This document shows positions 1 to 6,325 of a DNA stretch of 16,688 nt, in pieces (position 1 is the stretch's first letter; each line of letters starts with the position of its first letter). The notes below the pieces were generated by a model. That model saw only the letters and a program-made list of their open reading frames with translations. It was not told the DNA's origin and made no database searches. The stretch comes from Eubacterium sp. UBA3782. Lineage in GTDB: Bacteria; Bacillota; Clostridia; Lachnospirales; Lachnospiraceae. The stretch spans positions 1-16,688 of the forward strand of contig DFFG01000040.1 of NCBI GenBank assembly GCA_002368795.1. Direction: 5' to 3'. Position numbers and translations under genes: made by a program.

Positions 1-284
1 TTGAGGATGAAAACGGAAAGACGAACCTGAACCTGGCGTCGGTTGGCGGAGAACTGCTCATCGTCTCGCAGTTTACGCTCTACGCGGACTGCCGGCACGG
101 CAACCGCCCCGGCTTTACAAACGCGGGGGATCCGAAAGAGGCCGAAGCGCTGTACGAGTACGTGCTGGCCGAATGCGCGAAGCAGGTGCCGGTGGTCCGG
201 CACGGAGAGTTCGGCGCGGATATGAAAGTGGGGCTCGTCAACGACGGGCCGTTTACGATATTACTCGACTCCGATGACTTATAA
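1..284 (+). CDS. dtd: D-aminoacyl-tRNA deacylase, 3' part
   Basis: This is the last ~93 codons of a DTD protein, cut by the window start; the reading frame begins at base 3. DTD hydrolyses D-amino acids (and mischarged Gly) from tRNA in the cytoplasm. The SQFTLYA catalytic-region motif is visible near the start of the fragment, followed by the HGNRPGF segment. Near the C terminus is NDGPFTILLDS, which matches the family's NDGPV/FT substrate-pocket motif containing the cross-subunit Gly-cisPro. The protein ends normally at TAA 282-284. It converges on proS, and a shared hairpin lies between them. It may be the last gene of an upstream operon; in many Firmicutes dtd follows relA, which would lie outside the window. 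Confidence 0.93.
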   Translation, partial: EDENGKTNLNLASVGGELLIVSQFTLYADCRHGNRPGFTNAGDPKEAEALYEYVLAECAKQVPVVRHGEFGADMKVGLVNDGPFTILLDSDDL

Positions 285-294
285 CAAGCAGAGA

Positions 295-325
295 AAGCGG
301 CCTGCCGGTTCCCGGCAGGCCGCTT
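295..325. terminator. Bidirectional intrinsic terminator between dtd and proS
   Basis: A perfect 14-bp GC-rich stem (295-308 paired with 312-325) closes a 3-nt loop, 10 nt after the dtd stop and 12 nt before the proS stop. The T tracts are poor on both sides (CTTATCG on plus; a T/C-rich stretch on minus), so termination strength is uncertain. Its position between two convergent genes argues for use from both sides. Confidence 0.75.
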
Positions 326-337
326 ATCGTAAATCAT

Positions 338-1777
338 TTAATATGCTTTGCCCCACGTCACCATGATCTTCGCGGGCTTTCCACAGCAGACGCACACATC
401 GGACAGGTGCTTCTGCTCGAACGGCATGCAGCGGGAAGTGGCGGTGGTGTCCTCTTTGATCTTGGCCTCGCAGGCGGCATCGCCGCACCACATGGCGTTC
501 ACAAAGCCCGGCTTGTTGTTGATGGTGTCCACGAAAGTCTCGTAATCCGTGGCTTCGTACAGGTGGGAGTCACGGAACGCCTTGGCGCGCTCGTACATGG
601 CGGCCTGCATCTCCTCGAGGATCTGCGGCACGCGCACGGGGAGGTCTTCGATGGCGACCACTTCCTTGCTGCGGTCATCGCGGCGCACCACCACGGCGGT
701 GCCGGCCTCGATGTCCTTCGGGCCCAGCTCCACACGCACCGGGATGCCGCGCATCTCCTGCTCGGAGAATTTCCAGCCGGGGCTCTTCTCGGTGGCATCG
801 ATATTTACGCGCACACCGGCAGCTGCCAGGGCATCTTTGACCTCGATGGCCTTGTCCATGACACCGGCCGCATCCTGACGGATCGGAATGACCATGACCT
901 GGGTCGGAGCGATGCGGGGCGGCATGACGAGACCGCTGTTGTCGCCATGGACCATGATCAGGGCGCCGATGACACGGGTGGTCATGCCCCAGGAGGTCTG
1001 GTGTACATACTTCAGGGTGTTGTCCTTGTCGGTAAACTGCACATTAAAGGCTTTGGCAAAGCCCTGGCCGAAGTTGTGGCTCGTGCCGGACTGGAGCGCC
1101 TTGCCGTCATGCATCAGTGCCTCAACGGTGTAGGTCGCCTCGGCGCCGGCAAATTTCTCCTTGTCGGTCTTGCGGCCCTGGATGACCGGGATGGCCAGAT
1201 CATCCTGCAGGAAATCCGTGTACACGTTCAGCATCTGGATCGTTCTTTCCTCGGCCTCCTCGGCAGTGGCATGAGCTGTGTGGCCTTCCTGCCACAGGAA
1301 CTCACGGGAGCGAAGGAAGGGACGGGTCGTCTTTTCCCAGCGGACGACAGAGCACCACTGGTTGTAGACTCTGGGCAGATCCCTGTGGGACTGGATGTCC
1401 TTGGCATAGAAATCGCAGAACAGCGTCTCCGAGGTCGGACGGACGCACAGACGCTCGGTCAGCTTGTCGAGTCCGCCGTGGGTCACCCATGCAACTTCAG
1501 GAGCAAAGCCTTCGATATGATCCTTTTCTTTCTGCAGAAGGCTTTCAGGGATGAACATCGGCATGTATACGTTCTGGACGCCGGTAGCCTTGAACCGGGC
1601 GTCAAGATCTGCCTGGATATTCTCCCAGAGGGCGTAGCCGGCCGGCTTGATGGCCATGCAGCCCTTAACGCTGGTGTAGCCGATCAGGTCTGCTTTTACG
1701 CAGACGTCGGTATACCACTGGGCGAAATCCTCTTCCATAGAGGTGATCGCTTCTACTAATTTCTTCTCTTTTGCCAT
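338..1777 (-). CDS. proS: Prolyl-tRNA synthetase, archaeal/eukaryotic-type short form
   Basis: This 479-aa class II aminoacyl-tRNA synthetase charges tRNA-Pro in the cytoplasm. Seen: RPTSET at 113-118 (proline/ATP site loop), motif 2 from VVRWEKTTRPFLRSREF through HTAHAT (~144-171), a motif-3-like HGDNSGLVMPPRIAP, and a C-terminal domain with paired cysteines (MWCGDAACEA, SRCMPF, VCVCCGKPA) ending in Lys-Ala-Tyr. The short length, the absence of the ~180-aa editing insertion, the Cys cluster and the C-terminal Tyr mark the archaeal-like ProRS found in many clostridia. I chose ATG 1777 because AGGAG lies 7 nt upstream; the frame remains open to 1849, but that extension runs through the promoter. 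The gene diverges from the phosphomutase gene. The leader is only ~35 nt, so there is no T-box. Confidence 0.97.
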   Translation of the reverse strand: MAKEKKLVEAITSMEEDFAQWYTDVCVKADLIGYTSVKGCMAIKPAGYALWENIQADLDARFKATGVQNVYMPMFIPESLLQKEKDHIEGFAPEVAWVTHGGLDKLTERLCVRPTSETLFCDFYAKDIQSHRDLPRVYNQWCSVVRWEKTTRPFLRSREFLWQEGHTAHATAEEAEERTIQMLNVYTDFLQDDLAIPVIQGRKTDKEKFAGAEATYTVEALMHDGKALQSGTSHNFGQGFAKAFNVQFTDKDNTLKYVHQTSWGMTTRVIGALIMVHGDNSGLVMPPRIAPTQVMVIPIRQDAAGVMDKAIEVKDALAAAGVRVNIDATEKSPGWKFSEQEMRGIPVRVELGPKDIEAGTAVVVRRDDRSKEVVAIEDLPVRVPQILEEMQAAMYERAKAFRDSHLYEATDYETFVDTINNKPGFVNAMWCGDAACEAKIKEDTTATSRCMPFEQKHLSDVCVCCGKPAKIMVTWGKAY

Positions 1778-1819
1778 GATGCACTCCTGACTGATTGATT
1801 TGTATTGATATATATCTGA

Positions 1820-1849
1820 TATATACTGGAGCCTGTAGAATATTGTCAA
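1820..1849 (-). promoter_or_regulatory. Promoter of proS
   Basis: On the minus strand a consensus TTGACA (plus-strand 1844-1849) is followed after 18 bp by TATATA (1820-1825). Transcription would start near 1813, about 35 nt before ATG 1777. The short leader leaves no room for a T-box or other large attenuator. Confidence 0.7.
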
Positions 1850-1877
1850 ACGCTAATTTACAATTCTAAACAAAAGA

Positions 1878-1908
1878 GCATTCCTTGTCAAGGAACGAGG
1901 CATTCCTT
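1878..1908. repeat. Direct/inverted repeat cluster upstream of the pgm promoter
   Basis: The 9-mer GCATTCCTT occurs at 1878-1886 and 1900-1908, 22 bp apart (two helical turns). The first copy also forms an inverted repeat TTCCTT/AAGGAA (1881-1886 with 1890-1895). The block ends 3 bp before the pgm -35 box. Position and helical phasing suit a regulator site, but this is inference from layout only. Confidence 0.4.
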
Positions 1909-1911
1909 CAA

Positions 1912-1940
1912 TTGACAAAAAATAGGAAAAACCGTATTAT
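1912..1940 (+). promoter_or_regulatory. Promoter of the phosphomutase gene
   Basis: A perfect -35 box TTGACA (1912-1917) is separated by 17 bp from TATTAT (1935-1940). Transcription should start near 1947, giving a ~65-nt leader with a small inverted repeat GATCA/TGATC (1961-1965 with 1971-1975). Confidence 0.85.
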
Positions 1941-2013
1941 CATTATAGCAGCAATATATGGATCAGCAGTTGATCTGAGCATAAAAATGGATGATATTGG
2001 AGGATGATACGCC

Positions 2014-3696
2014 ATGTACAATGAAGAATATAAGCGCTGGCTGGCCGCAGACCTGGAGGATGCGGATCTGAAACCGGAGCTCATGAAGATCGAGGGAGAC
2101 GATGAGGCCATCAAGGATCGGTTTGCCGTCTCTCTTCAGTTTGGAACCGCCGGCCTGAGAGGCACCATCGGCGCAGGCACGAACCGGATGAACATCTACG
2201 TCGTGCGCCAGGCTACTCAGGGCCTTGCCAACTGGGTAAAGACCCAGGGCGGCACCCAGACAGTTGCGATCAGCTATGACAGCCGGATCAAGAGCGATGT
2301 CTTTGCAAAGGCCGCTGCAGGCGTTCTGGCAGCCAACGGGATCAATGTCCGGATCTACGATGCACTGATGCCGGTTCCGGCCCTCAGCTTTGCTACCCGG
2401 TATTACAACTGCAATGCCGGCATTATGGTGACTGCCTCCCACAATCCGATGAAATATAACGGCTACAAGGCTTACGGTCCTGACGGATGTCAGATGACCG
2501 ATGATGCGGCAGCGATCGTTTATGATGAGATCCAGAAGCTGGATATCCTGACCGGCGCCTGCGTCATGTCCTTTGCCGAGGGCGTGGAGAAGGGTCTGAT
2601 CCGCTTTGTCGGCGACGACTGCAAGAAGGCACTGTACGAGGCCATCGAGGCACGCCAGGTGCGTCCGGGTCTGTGCAAGACAGCCGGCCTGAAGCTGGTC
2701 TATTCTCCGCTGAACGGTTCCGGTCTGGTTCCTGTCACCCACGTTCTGAACGATATGGGCATCACCGATGTGACCATCGTTCCCGAGCAGGAATATCCGA
2801 ACGGCTATTTCACCACCTGCCCGTATCCGAATCCGGAGATCTTTGAGGCTCTGAAATATGGCCTGAAGCTGGCAGAGGAGACTGGCGCAGATCTTATGCT
2901 TGCCACCGATCCCGATGCGGACCGTGTCGGCATTGCCATGCGCTGTCCGGACGGCACCTATGAGCTGGTATCCGGCAATGAGATGGGCGTTCTTCTTCTT
3001 GATTATATCTGCGCAGGCCGTATCGAGAACGGTACCATGCCGAAGGATCCGGTGGCGGTCATGTCCATCGTTTCCACACCGCTTGCCGATGCTGTTGCAA
3101 AGCATTACGGCGTAGAGCTGCGTCACGTGCTGACCGGCTTCAAGTGGATCGGCGACCAGATCGCACAGCTTGAGGCAGCCGGGCAGGTCGACCGCTTTAT
3201 CTTCGGCTTCGAGGAGAGCTATGGCTACCTGGCAGGCCCGTATGTACGTGACAAGGATGCCATCATCGGTTCCATGCTGATCTGTGAGATGGCTGCTTAT
3301 TACCGGAGCATCGGCTCCTCCATCAAGCAGCGCCTGGAGGAGATCTACGCACAGTACGGCCGTTACCTCAACAAGGTCGACAGCTTTGAGTTCCCGGGCC
3401 TGACCGGTATGGACAAGATGAAGGGCATCATGGATGGCCTTCGCCAGACACCGCCGACCGCCTTTGCCGGCAAGAAGGTTACCGGTGTTGTCGATTATAC
3501 AAAGCCCGAGGAGACCGGCCTTCCGAAGGCCAATGTCCTGATCTACACGCTGGAGGATGGCAGCACGGTTGTCGTGCGTCCCTCCGGTACAGAGCCGAAG
3601 ATCAAGACCTATTTCACCACCCTGGGCAAGGATCTTGCCGAAGCACAGGCAAAGAAGGATGAGCTGGCAGAGGCTATGAAGCCGATTCTCTCCTGA
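2014..3696 (+). CDS. Phospho-sugar mutase (phosphoglucomutase/phosphomannomutase family)
   Basis: This 560-aa alpha-D-phosphohexomutase interconverts sugar-1- and sugar-6-phosphates in the cytoplasm, linking glycolysis to nucleotide-sugar and polysaccharide synthesis. All four family signatures are present: TASHNP at 140-145 with the phosphorylated Ser142, the metal loop DPDADR at 299-304, the sugar-recognition loop GFEESYG at 398-404, and the phosphate-binding loop RPSGTEPK at 522-529. The length fits the PGM2/PgcA-like group of Firmicutes. GGAGG at 1999-2003 lies 10 nt before the ATG. It has its own strong promoter and looks monocistronic or loosely joined to cca. With the GH13 enzyme downstream it could feed glucose-1-phosphate or glucan products into glycolysis. 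Substrate preference (glucose, mannose or phosphopentose) cannot be read from the sequence, so I give no symbol. Confidence 0.95.
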   Translation: MYNEEYKRWLAADLEDADLKPELMKIEGDDEAIKDRFAVSLQFGTAGLRGTIGAGTNRMNIYVVRQATQGLANWVKTQGGTQTVAISYDSRIKSDVFAKAAAGVLAANGINVRIYDALMPVPALSFATRYYNCNAGIMVTASHNPMKYNGYKAYGPDGCQMTDDAAAIVYDEIQKLDILTGACVMSFAEGVEKGLIRFVGDDCKKALYEAIEARQVRPGLCKTAGLKLVYSPLNGSGLVPVTHVLNDMGITDVTIVPEQEYPNGYFTTCPYPNPEIFEALKYGLKLAEETGADLMLATDPDADRVGIAMRCPDGTYELVSGNEMGVLLLDYICAGRIENGTMPKDPVAVMSIVSTPLADAVAKHYGVELRHVLTGFKWIGDQIAQLEAAGQVDRFIFGFEESYGYLAGPYVRDKDAIIGSMLICEMAAYYRSIGSSIKQRLEEIYAQYGRYLNKVDSFEFPGLTGMDKMKGIMDGLRQTPPTAFAGKKVTGVVDYTKPEETGLPKANVLIYTLEDGSTVVVRPSGTEPKIKTYFTTLGKDLAEAQAKKDELAEAMKPILS

Positions 3697-3720
3697 GCAT
3701 AGATACGGTAAATGACAGAC

Positions 3721-3854
3721 AGGGGCTGCCGCACCGAAGCGTGACACATGCACAGCTCTTCTGGTGAAACATCGCAGCAGGGACAATGCGATGGTGTTTC
3801 TCAGACGAAGAGATGCATGGGATCTGCAGGGGCGTGGCAGCCCCTTTTGGGCTG
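3721..3854 (+). ncRNA. Candidate structured RNA between the phosphomutase gene and cca
   Basis: The spacer folds on paper into one long rod. The closing stem is 10 perfect pairs (3721-3730 with 3836-3845). Next comes a symmetrical 16/16-nt bubble (3731-3746 and 3820-3835). The stacked helices that follow are CATGCA/TGCATG (3747-3752 with 3814-3819), CTCTTC/GAAGAG (3756-3761 with 3807-3812), GAAAC/GTTTC (3766-3770 with 3796-3800) and ATCGCA/TGCGAT (3771-3776 with 3787-3792), capped by a 10-nt loop. The right arm of the closing stem runs into TTTT. CAGCCC (3838-3843) can instead pair with GGGCTG (3849-3854), which excludes the closing stem. The closing stem–bubble–terminal stem plan resembles 6S RNA but is shorter than usual for that family. 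It could equally be a cis leader of cca. I see no clear promoter of its own. Confidence 0.45.
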
Positions 3855-3885
3855 TAAAAATAACGACAGAAGGTAGTGCGTAAGA

Positions 3886-5271
3886 ATGAAGATCAGAATG
3901 CCCGCGACGGTGCGGATGGTGCTGGACAGTCTCCACGCAAAGGGATATGAGGCCTATATCGTAGGCGGATGCGTCCGCGATTCGATCCTCGGCAAGAGGC
4001 CTAATGACTGGGATATCACCACGAATGCCTCTCCGGCACAGGTAAAAAGCATATTTGTGAAGACGGTGGATACAGGCATCGAGCATGGCACGGTCACTGT
4101 CCTGGTCGGAGGCGATGCCCATGAGGTAACGACCTACCGGGTGGACGGCGCATACCTGGATGGCAGACATCCGGAGAGCGTGACCTTTACCGCCAGTCTG
4201 GCGGAAGACCTGAAGCGCCGGGATTTCACGATCAATGCGATGGCCTACAATGACCAGGACGGGCTGGTGGATCTACACGGCGGCATGGAGGATATCCAGC
4301 AAAAGATGATCCGCGCTGTAGGCGATCCTATGGAACGGTTTCAGGAGGATTCCCTCCGGATCCTCCGGGCTGTCCGGTTTGCTGCCCAGAATAACTTTGG
4401 GATCGACCGGGATACGCTGGCAGCTGCGATACAGCTGGCGCCGACGCTTTCCCGGATCAGCGCCGAACGTATCTGCGCGGAGCTGACAAAGATCATCACA
4501 TCTGAGCATCCGGAATACCTGAAGGTGGCGTATCAGGCAGGCATGACACGCATCTTTCTGCCGGAATTTGACGCCTGCATGGAAACACCGCAGAACAACC
4601 CGCATCATGCCTATACGGTCGGAGAGCATACGCTGATCGCGATGCGCGCATCGGCACAGGACCGGGTGCTGCGCTATGCCTTGCTTCTGCATGACCTTGG
4701 GAAGCCTGCTGTCCGGACGACAGACGAGCAGGGTGTGGATCATTTTTATGGACATGCGCAGGTCAGCGAACAGATGGCCGGAACAGTCATGAAGCGCCTG
4801 AAGATGGACAACGACACGATCCACAGCGTAAAGATGCTGATCCGCTGCCACGACTGGCTCCTGCGGCCGGACGAGCGGCAGATCCGGAAAATGCTCCGTG
4901 TGGTTGGGCAGGAACTGTTTCCTCTGCTGATCAAGGTACAGATGGCGGACAGCATGGCCAAGGCACCGGACCAGGTCCAGGAGGATCTGGCCAGGATCAT
5001 CGCCGCGACCAGGGTGTACGAGGAGATCCTGGCAAAGGAGCAATGCTTTACCTTAAAGGATCTGGCCATCAATGGCGCAGATCTGATCGCCATGGGTGTC
5101 CCTAAGGGGCCGATGATCGGAAAACTGCTGAATGCTGCGCTGGACCGGGTGATCGAGGATCCCGGGCAAAATGACAGGGAGAAGCTGCTCCGATCCGCTG
5201 CAGAGGATATGAAGGATATGAATGCGGACACGGCGCATCAGGGGGCAAGCCTTGACAAGCTGCCAGACTGA
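3886..5271 (+). CDS. cca: CCA tRNA nucleotidyltransferase with HD domain
   Basis: This 461-aa class II nucleotidyltransferase builds or repairs the 3' CCA end of tRNA. Seen: the nucleotidyltransferase core GGCVRD (27-32) and metal motif DWD (41-43), RRDFTINAM (111-119), the ED..RILRAVRFA segment (154-166), and a C-terminal HD phosphohydrolase domain with HHAYTVGEHT (240-249) and LLHDLGKP (267-274). The fusion of core and HD domain is common in clostridial CCA enzymes. A poly(A) polymerase of the same superfamily is the alternative, less likely here. The start is ATG 3886 with a weak, distant AGAAGG (3868-3873), so translation initiation may be modest or structured. The gene follows the folded pgm–cca spacer. 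Its last codons contain the -35 box of the hup operon. Confidence 0.93.
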   Translation: MKIRMPATVRMVLDSLHAKGYEAYIVGGCVRDSILGKRPNDWDITTNASPAQVKSIFVKTVDTGIEHGTVTVLVGGDAHEVTTYRVDGAYLDGRHPESVTFTASLAEDLKRRDFTINAMAYNDQDGLVDLHGGMEDIQQKMIRAVGDPMERFQEDSLRILRAVRFAAQNNFGIDRDTLAAAIQLAPTLSRISAERICAELTKIITSEHPEYLKVAYQAGMTRIFLPEFDACMETPQNNPHHAYTVGEHTLIAMRASAQDRVLRYALLLHDLGKPAVRTTDEQGVDHFYGHAQVSEQMAGTVMKRLKMDNDTIHSVKMLIRCHDWLLRPDERQIRKMLRVVGQELFPLLIKVQMADSMAKAPDQVQEDLARIIAATRVYEEILAKEQCFTLKDLAINGADLIAMGVPKGPMIGKLLNAALDRVIEDPGQNDREKLLRSAAEDMKDMNADTAHQGASLDKLPD

Positions 5272-5282
5272 TAGTATATAAT
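5252..5282 (+). promoter_or_regulatory. Promoter of the hup operon, inside the 3' end of cca
   Basis: TTGACA (5252-5257) lies in the last cca codons. It is followed after 17 bp by TATATA (5275-5280), or after 19 bp by TATAAT (5277-5282). Transcription would start near 5288, giving a ~90-nt leader. Confidence 0.8.
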
Positions 5283-5302
5283 GAAGAAAACAGATGAGAT
5301 GA

Positions 5303-5370
5303 GCGTACGGAAACCGATTCCGCGCGCATGAAGTAAAAAGAAGATTAGAGGAGATTAGATCTCCGGAGGA
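5303..5370 (+). promoter_or_regulatory. Hairpin leader and ribosome site of hup
   Basis: The leader carries two hairpins. The first pairs GCG..CGGAA (5303-5312) with TTCCG..CGC (5318-5327). The second pairs GGAGAT (5350-5355) with ATCTCC (5359-5364) over a 3-nt loop and abuts the real Shine-Dalgarno GGAGGA (5365-5370). The second stem ties up an anti-SD-like ATCTCC, which should leave the SD free. Regulation is inferred, not shown. Confidence 0.45.
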
Positions 5371-5376
5371 ATTACC

Positions 5377-5649
5377 ATGAATAAAACTGAACTGGCGGCA
5401 GCTGTAGCCGCAAAAACCGGACTGAAGAAAAAGGATGCCGAGAAGGTTGCGGATGCATTCATCGCAACGATCACCGAGGCGCTGAAGCTGGGAGACAAGG
5501 TCGCCCTTTCCGGGCTCGGAACCTTTGAGGTCAAGGAGAAAGCTGCCCGTATCGGCAAGAATCCCCGGACCGGCGAGGCGGTGGAGATCGCTGCTTCCAA
5601 AGCACCGAAGTTCAAGGCAGGAAAAGCACTGAAGGATGCTGTAAAATAA
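5377..5649 (+). CDS. hup: HU family DNA-binding protein
   Basis: This 90-aa protein is the typical length of a bacterial HU, the dimeric nucleoid protein that bends and compacts DNA. It starts MNKTELAAAVAAKTGLKKKDA. The core is LSGLGTFEVKEKAARIGKNPRTGE, which includes the Arg-Ile-Gly-Lys-Asn-Pro-Arg-Thr-Gly arm that enters the minor groove, and it ends in the usual lysine-rich helix (FKAGKALKDAVK). GGAGGA at 5365-5370 is a strong ribosome site 6 nt before the ATG. It is first in an operon driven by the promoter inside cca, and only one base separates its stop from the rqcP start. IHF-like proteins share the fold, but the sequence is HU type. Confidence 0.97.
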   Translation: MNKTELAAAVAAKTGLKKKDAEKVADAFIATITEALKLGDKVALSGLGTFEVKEKAARIGKNPRTGEAVEIAASKAPKFKAGKALKDAVK

Positions 5650-5650
5650 G

Positions 5651-5890
5651 ATGCGGCTGGATAAATATCTGAAGGTGTCCAGACTGATCAAGCGCCGCAC
5701 GGTAGCCAATGAAGCCTGTGATGCAGGCCGTGTGCTGCTGAACGGAAAGCCGGCCAGGGCTTCGGCCCCGGTGAAGGTGGGCGATGAGATCGAGATCCAG
5801 TTTGGAACCCGCCAGGTCCGCGTAGAGGTCCTGGATGTGCAGGAGACGGTGAAAAAGGAGAATGTATCGGAGCTGTTCCGATATCTGTGA
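5651..5890 (+). CDS. rqcP: S4-domain ribosome-associated quality control protein RqcP (YabO)
   Basis: This 79-aa protein is almost entirely one S4 RNA-binding domain: MRLDKYLKVSRLIKRRTVANE, then DAGRVLLNGKPARASAPVKVGDEIEIQFG. It matches Bacillus subtilis YabO/RqcP, which binds obstructed 50S subunits with RqcH and aids Ala-tail addition to stalled peptides. The identification rests on sequence recall and on the characteristic place next to divIC, tilS, hpt and ftsH. It starts one base after the hup stop. A GAAGGA inside the hup end (5631-5636) is rather far upstream, so translation is probably coupled to hup. The HslR-type heat-shock S4 protein is a related alternative. Confidence 0.9.
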   Translation: MRLDKYLKVSRLIKRRTVANEACDAGRVLLNGKPARASAPVKVGDEIEIQFGTRQVRVEVLDVQETVKKENVSELFRYL

Positions 5891-5947
5891 TCCGGGAGGG
5901 AGCGCCTCAAAAAAGGCGTCGGAGAACAGAAAGGATAAGGGGTAGTT

Positions 5948-6232
5948 ATGCGGCAGAACAGACGCACGATGCTGGGCATCACGGTGGTAGTCCTGGTGCT
6001 GATGGCAGCACTGCTGGTGTCAGGTCAGAGGCTGAATGCAAAAATTGAAGAAGGCGAGATGCGGATCACTGAGCTGACCGAGCAGACGGCGGAGGAAGAA
6101 GCCCGTACGGAAGAGATCACCGAGCTTCAGGAATACATGAAGAGCGATGAGTACGCAGAGCAGGTAGCCAAGGACAAGCTGGGCCTGGTAAAGGATGGCG
6201 AGATCGTCTTCCGGGAAACAGACGGTGAATGA
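5948..6232 (+). CDS. divIC: Septum formation initiator (DivIC/FtsB family)
   Basis: This 94-aa bitopic division protein has a short basic N terminus (MRQNRRTM), one membrane segment at about residues 9-26 (LGITVVVLVLMAALLVSG), a Glu-rich coiled coil at about 28-62, and the family's C-terminal block YAEQVAKDKLGLVKDGEIVF. FtsB/DivIC proteins pair with FtsL/DivIB (FtsQ) and activate septal peptidoglycan synthesis. The location between rqcP and tilS is the usual one in Firmicutes. The ribosome site AAGGGG (5937-5942) lies 5 nt before the ATG. The 57-nt gap after rqcP contains a small CGCCT/AGGCG hairpin (5903-5907 with 5914-5918) and no T tract. In spore formers yabP and yabQ would lie in this gap; here there is no room for them. 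Confidence 0.9.
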   Translation: MRQNRRTMLGITVVVLVLMAALLVSGQRLNAKIEEGEMRITELTEQTAEEEARTEEITELQEYMKSDEYAEQVAKDKLGLVKDGEIVFRETDGE

Positions 6233-6236
6233 AAAC

Positions 6237-6272
6237 AGACCATGACCGAATCCGATTCGGCCATGGTCTTTT
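6237..6272 (+). terminator. Intrinsic terminator between divIC and tilS
   Basis: A 15-bp stem with a single A·C mismatch (6237-6251 with 6255-6269) has a 3-nt loop and is followed by TTT. It starts 4 nt after the divIC stop and ends 53 nt before the tilS ATG. It should stop some transcription in mid-operon. No clear promoter lies between it and tilS, so it may act as a partial terminator that lowers expression of the distal genes. Confidence 0.7.
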
Positions 6273-6325
6273 GTGCAATAAGGCCGGAGAGCGGCCGCCA
6301 GCAGAAAGCCGAAGGAAAGCAGCCT

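Noticed and set aside
407..1759. 450-codon open frame on the plus strand
   Set aside because: Antisense shadow of proS; Gly/His/Leu-rich, no motif and no ribosome site.
1778..1813. T-box riboswitch before proS
   Set aside because: The mapped-on-paper leader is only ~35 nt and lacks the T-box sequence and specifier hairpin.
3720..3846. SRP RNA
   Set aside because: The spacer lacks the conserved apical loop and the asymmetrical internal loop of the bacterial SRP RNA; only the rod shape is similar.
1963..4170. 735-codon open frame on the minus strand
   Set aside because: It lies opposite the phosphomutase gene, which has all catalytic motifs, an SD and a promoter. The antisense protein has no recognisable domain and is rich in Cys/His/Arg, as expected of an antisense shadow in a GC-rich genome.
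6242..6325. 28-codon N-terminal extension of tilS
   Set aside because: It would start inside the divIC terminator hairpin and lacks an SD; ATG 6326 has AAGGA 9 nt upstream and matches the usual TilS start.
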